IMG/VR virus record: IMGVR_UViG_3300025128_000425
Coordinates: 1-21,007 of that record
DNA length: 21,007 nucleotides
Source: a virus
Direction: 5' to 3' (one strand)
Below, one piece after another: positions 11,173 through 17,897 of this stretch. The notes beneath the pieces are model-generated. The model made no database searches and had not been told where the DNA came from. It saw only the letters and a program-made list of their open reading frames with translations. The translations under genes were made by a program, and so were the position numbers. The first letter of the stretch is position 1; every line of letters begins with the position of its first letter.

Positions 11173-13093
11173 TAATCAGATTACCCTACCCAGTAACTAC
11201 CAAAGTTTTATTCATATGTCTCGCTACTCCAGATGGCTGGAGGAAGAGGGGCGTAGAGAAACGTGGGAAGAAACCATTGACAGGTACCTCTCCTTTATGG
11301 CAGACCACTTGAAGGATAACTTCTCCTACTCTCTCTTTGGCGTGGAGTTAGCTGACATTCGGAGAGGGATGTTGAACCTAGAGGTACTGGGTTCCATGAG
11401 AGCACTGATGACAGCTGGCCCTGCGCTGGAGCGTGAGCACGTGGCAGGGTACAACTGTTCCTACCTCCCTGTGGATTCACCCCGCTCCTTTGACGAGTGC
11501 CTGTACATTCTGATGAACGGCACAGGGGTTGGTTTCTCTGTTGAACGTCAGTACATCAGTAACCTGCCCACCATACCTGACCAATACTTTGAGAGCACCG
11601 ACGATGTTATCTCTGTCACTGACTCAAAGGAAGGGTGGGCCAGAGGACTACGTGATCTTATCTCTCTCCTGTATACCAATCGTATACCCAAGATAGACAC
11701 CAGTAAGATACGCCCTGCCGGTGCCAGACTTAAAACTTTTGGAGGGAGGGCATCAGGACCCGCACCTCTGGAGGAACTGTTTGACTTCACCATTCAGACG
11801 TTTAGAAAAGCCAAGGGTAGAAAGCTTACCTCCATAGAGTGCCACGATATCATGTGCAAGGTGGGCCAAGTGGTGGTGGTAGGAGGGGTCAGAAGGTCTG
11901 CCTTGATCTCACTCTCTAACCTCACTGATGAACGTATGCGTATGGCTAAGTCAGGTGAATGGTGGGTGGACAACCAACAGCGCGCCCTCTCCAACAACTC
12001 TGTCTGCTACACAGAGCGCCCTGACATGGGTATCTTTATGAAGGAATGGCTCTCCCTCTACGAGAGCAAGAGCGGAGAGCGTGGCATCTTCAACCGTGCC
12101 TCTGCACAGGCGAAGGCAGCTTCCAACGGTAGGCGTGATGGCTCCATAGAGTTTGGAACCAACCCCTGTTGTGAGATTATACTCAGACCTTACCAGTTCT
12201 GTAACCTGTCAGAGGTTATCTGCAGGGCAGACGATACCATGGTGACGCTGAAGAACAAGATCAAGCTGGCCACTATGCTGGGTACGTTCCAGTCTACGCT
12301 GACAGACTTTGGCTACCTGCGTAAACGTTGGAAGGATACCACAGAGGAGGAGAGACTACTAGGTGTATCTCTGACAGGTATCATGGACTGCCCCGCTGTG
12401 TACGATGCCTCTCCAGAGGCTCTACAACAACTGAGAGACGTGGCTATTAAGACTAACAAGAAGCTGGCAGAGAAGCTGGGCATCAACCAGAGCACCGCTG
12501 TCACCTGTGTCAAACCTTCTGGCACTGTGTCTCAACTTGTTGACGCTGCCTCTGGTATCCATGCAAGGCACAACCCCTACTATATCAGGACAGTCAGAGG
12601 AGATAACAAGGACCCCTTGACCCAGTTCCTGAAGGAAAAGGGTGTACCCTCAGAGCCTGACTTCACAGCGCCTGACAATGTAACCGTGTTCTCTTTCCCC
12701 ATGAAGAGTCCAAAGGGTGCCATCTGCAGGTATGACATGGGAGCACTGGAACAGCTAGAACTCTGGCTCAAGATTGCAGACAACTACTGTGAGCACAAGC
12801 CCTCTGTCACCATCTCTGTCAAGGAACATGAGTGGCTAGAGGTAGGGGCATGGTGCTGGGAACATTTTGATTCTCTCTCTGGTATTTCATTCCTCCCGTT
12901 CTCTGATCATTCTTATAAGCAGGCCCCTTACCAAGACATAGACAAGGAAGAGTTTAAAGACTTGACAGGGAAGATGCCTCCTGCTATAGACTGGTACGAG
13001 TTACAGAACTATGAGAAGGAAGATACCACCACTGGATCACAAGAGCTTGCCTGTGCAGGTGGAGTGTGTGAGATAGTAGACATAGGAGCCTAG
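11141..13093 (+). CDS. nrdJ: class II (adenosylcobalamin-dependent) ribonucleotide reductase, 650 aa
   Basis: ATG 11141 follows AGAGGAG by seven nt. It is a single-chain class II enzyme that turns ribonucleoside (tri)phosphates into deoxyribonucleotides using B12. All key cysteines align with the Lactobacillus leichmannii enzyme. C106 (AGYNCSYLP) and C354 (QFCNLSE) are the redox pair. C343 is the thiyl-radical cysteine, with E345 two residues on (NPCCEI). C638/C643 (CAGGVC) are the C-terminal shuttle. The C343-C354 spacing of eleven equals that of C408-C419. It therefore looks fully active, needs cobalamin from the host but no oxygen or second subunit, and works upstream of ThyX in dNTP supply. 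It is about 90 residues shorter than the Lactobacillus protein. Confidence 0.92.
   Translation: MNMGQTQKMLDNQITLPSNYQSFIHMSRYSRWLEEEGRRETWEETIDRYLSFMADHLKDNFSYSLFGVELADIRRGMLNLEVLGSMRALMTAGPALEREHVAGYNCSYLPVDSPRSFDECLYILMNGTGVGFSVERQYISNLPTIPDQYFESTDDVISVTDSKEGWARGLRDLISLLYTNRIPKIDTSKIRPAGARLKTFGGRASGPAPLEELFDFTIQTFRKAKGRKLTSIECHDIMCKVGQVVVVGGVRRSALISLSNLTDERMRMAKSGEWWVDNQQRALSNNSVCYTERPDMGIFMKEWLSLYESKSGERGIFNRASAQAKAASNGRRDGSIEFGTNPCCEIILRPYQFCNLSEVICRADDTMVTLKNKIKLATMLGTFQSTLTDFGYLRKRWKDTTEEERLLGVSLTGIMDCPAVYDASPEALQQLRDVAIKTNKKLAEKLGINQSTAVTCVKPSGTVSQLVDAASGIHARHNPYYIRTVRGDNKDPLTQFLKEKGVPSEPDFTAPDNVTVFSFPMKSPKGAICRYDMGALEQLELWLKIADNYCEHKPSVTISVKEHEWLEVGAWCWEHFDSLSGISFLPFSDHSYKQAPYQDIDKEEFKDLTGKMPPAIDWYELQNYEKEDTTTGSQELACAGGVCEIVDIGA
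12962..12990 (+). promoter_or_regulatory. possible promoter, TTGACA-17-TATAGA
   Basis: TTGACA (12962-12967) and TATAGA (12985-12990) are 17 nt apart near the end of the reductase gene. The boxes are identical to those at 10621, but the spacers differ. It could serve the 13099 gene and thyX. Location inside a long gene makes it uncertain. Confidence 0.3.
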
Positions 13094-13098
13094 TGTAG

Positions 13099-13347
13099 AT
13101 GACATATACAATTGATATGAGCGAAGAGATGGCAGAGAGAATTGCCTCTGCTGTCCTGAGACAGATCAGGAAGGAGACCACTTCCGGTGGAGTGATGGAA
13201 GCCTGTGCCATTGTTCTTACTCACCTTGAACCTGTTCTTATGAAAAAGTTTGATGAACGCTTAAACGATTACACTGAGGAGTTTCCTGACTCTGGATTTA
13301 CAGATGACTTTGGAGTGGGCATACCGCGTTTGGTGCGTGGCGAATGA
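13099..13347 (+). CDS. hypothetical acidic protein, 82 aa
   Basis: ATG 13099 starts five nt after the reductase stop; ATAGGAG lies about ten nt upstream. The first 55 residues are helical in character (EEMAERIASAVLRQIRKE, then GGVMEACAIVLTHLEPVLMKKFDERL). The rest is acidic and irregular. It has one cysteine and no membrane segment. It is not recognised. It sits between reductase and thyX, with the next micro-ORF starting in its stop codon. Confidence 0.6.
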   Translation: MTYTIDMSEEMAERIASAVLRQIRKETTSGGVMEACAIVLTHLEPVLMKKFDERLNDYTEEFPDSGFTDDFGVGIPRLVRGE

Positions 13348-13421
13348 AAGGTAAAAGTTTCAAAGAATATGTCAGAGGTGTTATGGACAAAGTAATGCTT
13401 TTCTTTTTAAAGTTTTATTAG
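13344..13421 (+). CDS. possible 25-residue peptide
   Basis: ATG 13344 overlaps the preceding stop (ATGA) and the frame ends at TAG 13419-13421, sixteen nt before thyX. The peptide has a basic head (MKGKSFKEYVRG) and a short hydrophobic end (VMLFFLKFY). It fills the only gap in this part of the operon. Without a homolog it may be a true small gene or a coupling leader. Confidence 0.35.
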   Translation: MKGKSFKEYVRGVMDKVMLFFLKFY

Positions 13422-13436
13422 AAGGAACTATTTTAA

Positions 13437-14126
13437 ATGGAAGTGACACTTATAAATCACATGGGTTCAGACCTCTCAGTGGTGAACGCTGCCAGAGTTT
13501 CCTTCTCCAAGGAATCTGAATGGGAGAGCGTCACCCCTGCTGGCCCTGTTAGTAACCTGCTAAAAGAATCAGACGAGAAGCTTATCAAGTACCTTGCCAA
13601 GCACAATCACTGGACTCCCTTTGGCCACTGCTCTGTCTCCTTCAGGATCAAGGCACCTATCTTTGTGGCCAGACAACTGGGCAAACATCAGGTGGGTCTG
13701 GTATGGAACGAGGTGAGTAGGAGATACGTGGATAGTCAACCTGAGTTCTATTACCCTGAGTACTGGAGAGGTAGACCCACTGATAAGAAGCAGGGAAGTT
13801 CTGAAGAGGAGGTGGACATAAACCCTTCCACAGGCACAGGTCCTTCTCTTCTGAGTGACTATGAACAAGCCATAAGGAGGTGCATGTGGACCTACGATGA
13901 ACTACTTAGGAAGGGGGTAGCACCGGAGATGGCACGTATGGTGCTACCCCAGAGCATGTTTACTGAGTGGTACTGGACAGGTAGTCTTATGGCCTTCAGC
14001 AGGGTGTGTTCTCTTAGGATTAAGGAAGATGTACAAGAGGAGACCAGAGACATTGCATCTTTGATAGACGTAGAGTGTGAGAAGCTTTTCCCCGTGTCTT
14101 GGGAACAACTGATGAAGCTTCCGTAG
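13437..14126 (+). CDS. thyX: flavin-dependent thymidylate synthase ThyX, 229 aa
   Basis: ATG 13437 follows GAAGGAA. ThyX makes dTMP from dUMP with FAD and methylene-tetrahydrofolate, and in phages it supplies dTTP during infection. The segment from R79 to Y97 (FVARQLGKHQVG, then LVWNEVSRRYV) matches the ThyX signature region, including N91-E92 and S94-x-R96-Y97. The usual RHR is here K83-H84-Q85, and the usual serine three residues after it is L88 with one extra residue before N-E, a form I recall from phage ThyX proteins. N-terminal VNAARVSFSK and C-terminal Arg-rich MARMVLPQSMFTEW are also typical. The stop codon lies inside the acceptor end of the tRNA gene. Confidence 0.9.
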   Translation: MEVTLINHMGSDLSVVNAARVSFSKESEWESVTPAGPVSNLLKESDEKLIKYLAKHNHWTPFGHCSVSFRIKAPIFVARQLGKHQVGLVWNEVSRRYVDSQPEFYYPEYWRGRPTDKKQGSSEEEVDINPSTGTGPSLLSDYEQAIRRCMWTYDELLRKGVAPEMARMVLPQSMFTEWYWTGSLMAFSRVCSLRIKEDVQEETRDIASLIDVECEKLFPVSWEQLMKLP

Positions 14127-14193
14127 CTCAATTGGATAGAGCAACAGACTTCTAATCTGTAGGTTGCAGGTTCGAGTCCTGCCGGGAGCGCCA
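14117..14193 (+). tRNA. tRNA-Arg (anticodon TCT)
   Basis: A complete 77-nt cloverleaf is present. The acceptor is GCTTCCG with CGGGAGC (one G-T pair), and the D-arm is GCTC...GAGC. The anticodon arm is ACAGA, loop CTTCTAA, TCTGT (TCT at 14151-14153). The T-arm is GCAGG, loop TTCGAGT, CCTGC. The discriminator is G, with an encoded CCA (14191-14193). It reads AGA, and AGG by wobble, codons that are frequent in these genes. It overlaps the last ten bases of thyX: the thyX TAG forms tRNA positions 8-10. Confidence 0.97.
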
Positions 14194-14203
14194 ACTTTAA
14201 GTG

Positions 14204-14232
14204 TTGAAGTTATTGAGATAATATGTTATACT
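14204..14232 (+). promoter_or_regulatory. sigma-70 promoter, TTGAAG-17-TATACT
   Basis: TTGAAG (14204-14209) and TATACT (14227-14232, five of six) are 17 nt apart in the non-coding gap after the tRNA. Transcription from about 14239 would give a 50-nt leader to the hsp20-like gene. No sigma-32 (heat-shock) box is evident. Confidence 0.6.
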
Positions 14233-14289
14233 AACCACCGAGGTGCCGTTCTTGGGCCTCTTAACAACTTGCTGAAAGGAGTTTACATT

Positions 14290-14736
14290 ATGAATGATGA
14301 ACATTATCGTATGACCACTGAGGTACCCTTTACCGTCTCCACTTCTATGTTCAACAGGATGCTAGGCATGAACAACCTAGTCGCTGCTCTTAACAACATC
14401 AGTTATGAAGATAACAAGTATCCCCCTCACAACGTATACAAAGACGGTGATAACTATGTAGTGGAGATTGCTCTTGCTGGATGGGAAGAGGATGATATCT
14501 CTGTCATTGTAGAGAACCTTGAACTTACCGTCAAGGGTGAGAAGCAAGACTCATCTAGAACTGAAAAACAAATGTCTCACAAGGGTATATCTACCAAGAA
14601 CTTTAATAAGAAGTTTGTTCTTGCTCCTCACTACGTGGTGACAGACGCTACATTTAAGAATGGGCTACTGACCATTGAAGTCAAGCACTTTCTCCCAGAA
14701 GAACTAAAGCCTAGAGAGATTAAAATCTCTACTTAG
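14290..14736 (+). CDS. small heat-shock protein (Hsp20/alpha-crystallin family), 148 aa
   Basis: ATG 14290 has AAAGGAG about eight nt upstream. Longer in-frame starts would run through the promoter. The alpha-crystallin domain spans roughly residues 48-140. It shows NVYKDGDNYVVEIALAGWEED, a beta-strand pair ISVIVENLELTVKGEK, and GLLTIEVKH near the end. The C-terminus has the I-x-I type motif (REIKIST) that docks subunits in Hsp20 oligomers. Such ATP-independent holdases occur in T4-like cyanophages and other marine phages and are thought to help fold or protect virion proteins. It has its own promoter and is the last + strand gene. Its stop overlaps the convergent spanin gene. Confidence 0.9.
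   Translation: MNDEHYRMTTEVPFTVSTSMFNRMLGMNNLVAALNNISYEDNKYPPHNVYKDGDNYVVEIALAGWEEDDISVIVENLELTVKGEKQDSSRTEKQMSHKGISTKNFNKKFVLAPHYVVTDATFKNGLLTIEVKHFLPEELKPREIKIST
14715..14730. terminator. hairpin at convergent gene ends (possible bidirectional terminator)
   Basis: AGAGAT-TAAA-ATCTCT is a perfect six-bp stem with a four-nt loop, lying in the last codons of the hsp20-like gene and next to the stop of the opposite spanin gene. Neither strand shows a T-run after it, so termination would be weak or factor-assisted. Its place between convergent operons is the main support. Confidence 0.35.
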
Positions 14737-14923
14737 TGCATACCTCTTCCCATGTTTCATTATGGGTGAGGATAGTTCTAGCTGTGGTTGGCGTGAGCCT
14801 GTCTTCTTTTTCTATAAGAATAGGCTTCACCCAACTACAGTTATTCTGACTTGCCCCAACGCTTACGCAACTGCTCATTAACAGCGTCACTAGTAATACG
14901 CTCAATCCTTCTTTCAACTTCAT
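14729..14923 (-). CDS. o-spanin-like outer-membrane lipoprotein (Rz1-type), 64 aa
   Basis: The start at 14923 is chosen because GGAG lies about seven nt upstream; an in-frame ATG at 14950 would add nine residues in front of the signal. The N-terminus has MKLKEG, a hydrophobic run LSVLLVTLLM and a cysteine (MSSC) fitting a lipoprotein signal. The mature part contains CSWVKPILIEKEDRL, TARTIL and HNETWEEVC, a pattern I associate with LysC/Rz1-like phage lysis proteins. It begins inside the i-spanin gene in another frame, the classic Rz/Rz1 nesting. It would join with the i-spanin to fuse inner and outer membranes at lysis, implying a Gram-negative host. Confidence 0.7.
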   Translation of the reverse strand: MKLKEGLSVLLVTLLMSSCVSVGASQNNCSWVKPILIEKEDRLTPTTARTILTHNETWEEVCTK

Positions 14924-15056
14924 TGGCTCTCTCCACCATCTTTGATTCATTCTCTAGTACATCCACCTGTGCAGACTTCTTCCCTGCTCTGTAGGCAAAG
15001 AGCATAGGCAGGAGCTTACCCAGAAAGCCTATTACATTTCCTACGATGGAAAGCAC
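14841..15056 (-). CDS. i-spanin-like inner-membrane protein (Rz-type), 71 aa, GTG start
   Basis: The start is GTG at 15056, with AAGG nine nt upstream. Residues 1-22 (MLSIVGNVIGFLGKLLPMLFAY) form one membrane segment followed by RAGKK. Residues 28-65 are a charged helix with heptad character (VDVLENESKMVERANEVERRI), as in Rz-type proteins whose periplasmic coiled coil meets the outer-membrane partner. It is short for Rz but acceptable for phage i-spanins. The lipoprotein gene starts within it in a different frame. A micro-ORF and the holin-like gene precede it. Confidence 0.65.
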   Translation of the reverse strand: MLSIVGNVIGFLGKLLPMLFAYRAGKKSAQVDVLENESKMVERANEVERRIERITSDAVNEQLRKRWGKSE

Positions 15057-15060
15057 TGGC

Positions 15061-15105
15061 TCAGACCTTAGTCAGTTGGGTGAGGACCATCAAGAGGGTG
15101 TTCAT
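15061..15105 (-). CDS. possible 14-codon coupling ORF in the lysis cassette
   Basis: The ATG (15105-15103) overlaps the holin-like stop (ATGA) and the frame ends at TGA five nt before the i-spanin GTG. The peptide is MNTLLMVLTQLTKV. It may simply pass ribosomes to the weak GTG start. Coding is uncertain. Confidence 0.25.
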   Translation of the reverse strand: MNTLLMVLTQLTKV

Positions 15106-15356
15106 TTTTTGGCTTCATCTACCTTTTCCACGGTACCTTTAACCGTCTCCACTTCTACTTTCTCAGGCACAACCACACCGCTTTCCTTGGCCTTTCCAAA
15201 GGTAAGCGAAGCCCACTCTACTAATTTATAAATCTTACCTAGCACAGTGTCAGGATCAGGAGTCTTGGTACCTGCTACAATTAAAGACGCAACCACTACA
15301 ACGCCCATCACTGCTTCAATAATCTCAGCTTGGTTACTTAAAAGAGTTTCAATCAT
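15102..15356 (-). CDS. holin-like membrane protein, 84 aa
   Basis: The ATG at 15356 has GAGGAGG and AGAGG upstream. Residues 13-29 (AVMGVVVVASLIVAGTK) form a membrane segment. The following TPDPDTVLGKIYKLVEWAS and FGKAKESG resemble a recurrent phage protein found beside lysis genes. The tail is charged (VEKVDEAKK). Its place directly before the spanins suggests a holin or a lysis regulator. No endolysin gene is seen in the window, so it may lie elsewhere. Only one clear membrane segment is visible, with a possible weaker second one at YKLVEWASLTF. Confidence 0.55.
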   Translation of the reverse strand: MIETLLSNQAEIIEAVMGVVVVASLIVAGTKTPDPDTVLGKIYKLVEWASLTFGKAKESGVVVPEKVEVETVKGTVEKVDEAKK

Positions 15357-15651
15357 CCTCTGTTACCTCCTCTGTAAAACTTTCAGCCCCGTTTAGTATC
15401 TGATATTTTATATATTCTAGAACAAAAACCAAAGACGTAGACCTTATGTTACCTGCCATAATATCTTCCACTAACTCACCGTCCTTGAACAAGAGCGTAA
15501 GCGTACCATCTATCTCATCATTGTCTAATCTTTTCTGAATAATATTAACACACTTGTCTAGATGCTGCAACGCTTGCTCTTTCCCCACAGCGTTAAGCGT
15601 CCCGTCATTGTTAATCATTGTAGAATTTGTAAAATTAATTACATCCCCCAT
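15349..15651 (-). CDS. hypothetical acidic protein, 100 aa
   Basis: The ATG at 15651 overlaps the end of the upstream 751-residue gene by 13 nt, and the stop overlaps the holin-like start by 8 nt. The protein is acidic and helical in its middle (GKEQALQHLDKCVNIIQKRL), followed by an IDGTLTLLFKDGELVEDI segment. It has no membrane segment and no recognised family. Tight overlaps on both sides mark it as part of the late - strand operon. Confidence 0.6.
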   Translation of the reverse strand: MGDVINFTNSTMINNDGTLNAVGKEQALQHLDKCVNIIQKRLDNDEIDGTLTLLFKDGELVEDIMAGNIRSTSLVFVLEYIKYQILNGAESFTEEVTEDD

Positions 15652-17894
15652 GAAGAATAACCTTTCATCTCTACTGGTTTCTCTATCTCCCAGAGCTTTG
15701 CGCCCATGCCTTTCCCTTTGAACTGGAGGATCAAGTCCATCTCGTTGGCAGTTTTAAACAGCTTCTCTAGGTCTTGCCCACCTGCCAGTAGTTCTCCCGT
15801 GGTCCAGTAGTTCTCGTCTCCCACAGATACATTGAGAAACTTAGGCTTACCTTCTTCGTCCGTTCCCTTCTGTAACTCTTCACTAGGTTCTCCTGCTAGG
15901 CTCATGTCAAAGCCATAGAGGTGAAACTCTCTGAAGCCTAGGGTATGTCCAATGCCAATGGTCCTGAGACCAGCGTTGGTACCCCCGGTGATCATCAGTG
16001 CTTCCTCTCCTGATCCTTCTATTCCTCCCTTCACTGCCTCTGAGAAAGCGTGCCAGCCAATGATACTGGCTCCCTTCTCCTGTAGTAGGTCCACCACAGA
16101 GGGATCAGTCATGGAAGCCACCAAGAAATTTGTCCTAGGATTAATAGAATCAAACAGAGTGCTCCTGACTATCCCGTGAGTAGAGACACCTTCAATAGGT
16201 CTGGGGTCCAGAAGGGTACATGCCCAAGGAATCAGGCCCTTCTCCATCAGCATGGGCAGTGCATGTTTGACACAGACAATCTTTACAACCTTGTTAGCTT
16301 CCTCTAGCATCTCCTTATCTTCTTTGATCTTGTCAATGTCAAGAGATGGACCAGCAGAGACAACAAAGATAATCTCGTCATTGATCCTGCACCGTGAGTT
16401 AATCCATTTATCAATCTTGGGCAGGTTAGCCTTGATGTTATTCTGAATATCATCAGAGGGCATACAATCCTTGGGGTGTACAATGATAGGAACTCTGGCC
16501 TTATACTTGGGCAGAGACAGGTCCACCACCACGCCTAGGTGAGTGATGCCCCCGCCCATGACAGGATCATTGGAGGGAATGACATAGACATAGGCGTCCT
16601 CTCTGTTCTTGATCTGCTCTGTCCACAGTTTATTGACGCCCCTGTGCTCCTCCTCTGGTTCCCTGTCGTGCTCATCCTTGGAGAAGTAGTCGTCCAGCAC
16701 CACTATCTTGTTATGCTTCAGCTGCTTGTAATCGTGTGACACAGTGTCATAGGAGTGACCTCCGTCAATGAACACAAAGTCAGCTGTGGGTTTACCTTTC
16801 AGAGTCTGGTTGGTGTTACCTTCAACCAGTTTAAACTCAAAGGTCTTACCTTCTTTGGCCTTCTCCATGGCATACTCTGTTAGTCTTTCAACCACAGCTT
16901 CAGTTGTATTGGTTGCCTTGGAGTTAAACTCTAGCTTGTTAAGCTCTGGGGTAGTGGTGCCAAAGAGATCATACCCTGTGTAGGTAACCTTATCAGTGTG
17001 TTCAAAGGCAGCGTCTGCCATCTGAATAGCCCTGCCCCCGTTGTATGTGCCTGTCTCTAGGAAGCTCTCGCACTTGTAGAAGGAGATCATCTCACTGATC
17101 TGCTTGTATCTCTTGTGGTGCTCAAGGCTTACGTCTTTTGTTTTGAGATTGCCCTTAAAGTGTTGCATCTTTGTAGACAGGACAGAGGTTGCAAAGGCAT
17201 TCAGATCAGGTACATCTGGTGTAAGGTTCAGAGCTTTCAGCCCGTGGTACTGGTGGAGCTTCAGTAGCCTGTCAAAGATAAACCCATCGTGCCACTCTCT
17301 GTAGGCAGTGACTTCTCTGTTGTCATAGGTTTCTCTAAAGTCAGAGAGAAAGTCTACAGCGGGGCGGCGCTTCAGGTTAAAAGCAATAAAAGAAGTTTCA
17401 CTATAGTCCACAGCAGTTCTGCCAAGGTGTACAATGTCATAGGAATCATCACAGATACCGTCCAGAAACTCAGAGTCTACATCTGCAAAGGTCACAGTGT
17501 CAGCGTCTAACCAGATGAGCCAGTTTTTATCCTGTATCAGGTGAGGATCAGATGCTGTCTCTGTCAGTGCGTAGATTTTGTGACACCACTTGATAGCATC
17601 TAATCTCCAGTTGTATTGTATCTTCTTACCTTCAGTACCATTGTGAACCTTCATAGATTCTCTGTAGTCTAACATGTCCTGAATGTTATTCAGGTTAGAA
17701 TACTTGATACCCTTGGAGGGAACATCTAACTCTTTAAAGTTACGGTAGAACGCTGCCTCTTCAAAGTCATGGTACCAAGCGTGTAGCTGGATATCTTTAT
17801 CCCAGTGCTTGTCAAAACTATTGAGCATGTTACGCGCATAGACTTCTAACCCTTCAGGATTAAAAGAAGTTACAATGTCATATTTATTTTTCAT
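15639..17894 (-). CDS. three-part protein: glycosyltransferase, methyltransferase, MptE-like (DUF115), 751 aa
   Basis: The ATG at 17894 follows the glycosyltransferase stop by three nt. Residues 1-250 look like a GT-A glycosyltransferase with a DxD motif (WLIWLDADTV, D130-A-D132). Residues 265-460 show a SAM-dependent methyltransferase fold: FLETGTYNGGRA (279-290) as the SAM loop, then DFVFIDGGHSYD (372-383). Residues 505-700 resemble the DUF115/MptE-like domain, with VVSAGPSL (511-518), LLDPRP (561-566), GGTNAGL and YGFDMS. Such domains occur in flagellin glycosylation (Maf-type) and pterin enzymes. All three would fit glycan synthesis or modification on the virion or the host surface. No transmembrane part is seen. 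Domain borders are estimates. Confidence 0.75.
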   Translation of the reverse strand: MKNKYDIVTSFNPEGLEVYARNMLNSFDKHWDKDIQLHAWYHDFEEAAFYRNFKELDVPSKGIKYSNLNNIQDMLDYRESMKVHNGTEGKKIQYNWRLDAIKWCHKIYALTETASDPHLIQDKNWLIWLDADTVTFADVDSEFLDGICDDSYDIVHLGRTAVDYSETSFIAFNLKRRPAVDFLSDFRETYDNREVTAYREWHDGFIFDRLLKLHQYHGLKALNLTPDVPDLNAFATSVLSTKMQHFKGNLKTKDVSLEHHKRYKQISEMISFYKCESFLETGTYNGGRAIQMADAAFEHTDKVTYTGYDLFGTTTPELNKLEFNSKATNTTEAVVERLTEYAMEKAKEGKTFEFKLVEGNTNQTLKGKPTADFVFIDGGHSYDTVSHDYKQLKHNKIVVLDDYFSKDEHDREPEEEHRGVNKLWTEQIKNREDAYVYVIPSNDPVMGGGITHLGVVVDLSLPKYKARVPIIVHPKDCMPSDDIQNNIKANLPKIDKWINSRCRINDEIIFVVSAGPSLDIDKIKEDKEMLEEANKVVKIVCVKHALPMLMEKGLIPWACTLLDPRPIEGVSTHGIVRSTLFDSINPRTNFLVASMTDPSVVDLLQEKGASIIGWHAFSEAVKGGIEGSGEEALMITGGTNAGLRTIGIGHTLGFREFHLYGFDMSLAGEPSEELQKGTDEEGKPKFLNVSVGDENYWTTGELLAGGQDLEKLFKTANEMDLILQFKGKGMGAKLWEIEKPVEMKGYSSWGM

Positions 17895-17897
17895 TAC

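Noticed and set aside
14164-14289. Longer hsp20-like protein starting inside the tRNA
   Set aside because: The extension would translate the tRNA 3' half and the promoter, while ATG 14290 has a good ribosome site and begins just ahead of the Hsp20-type part.
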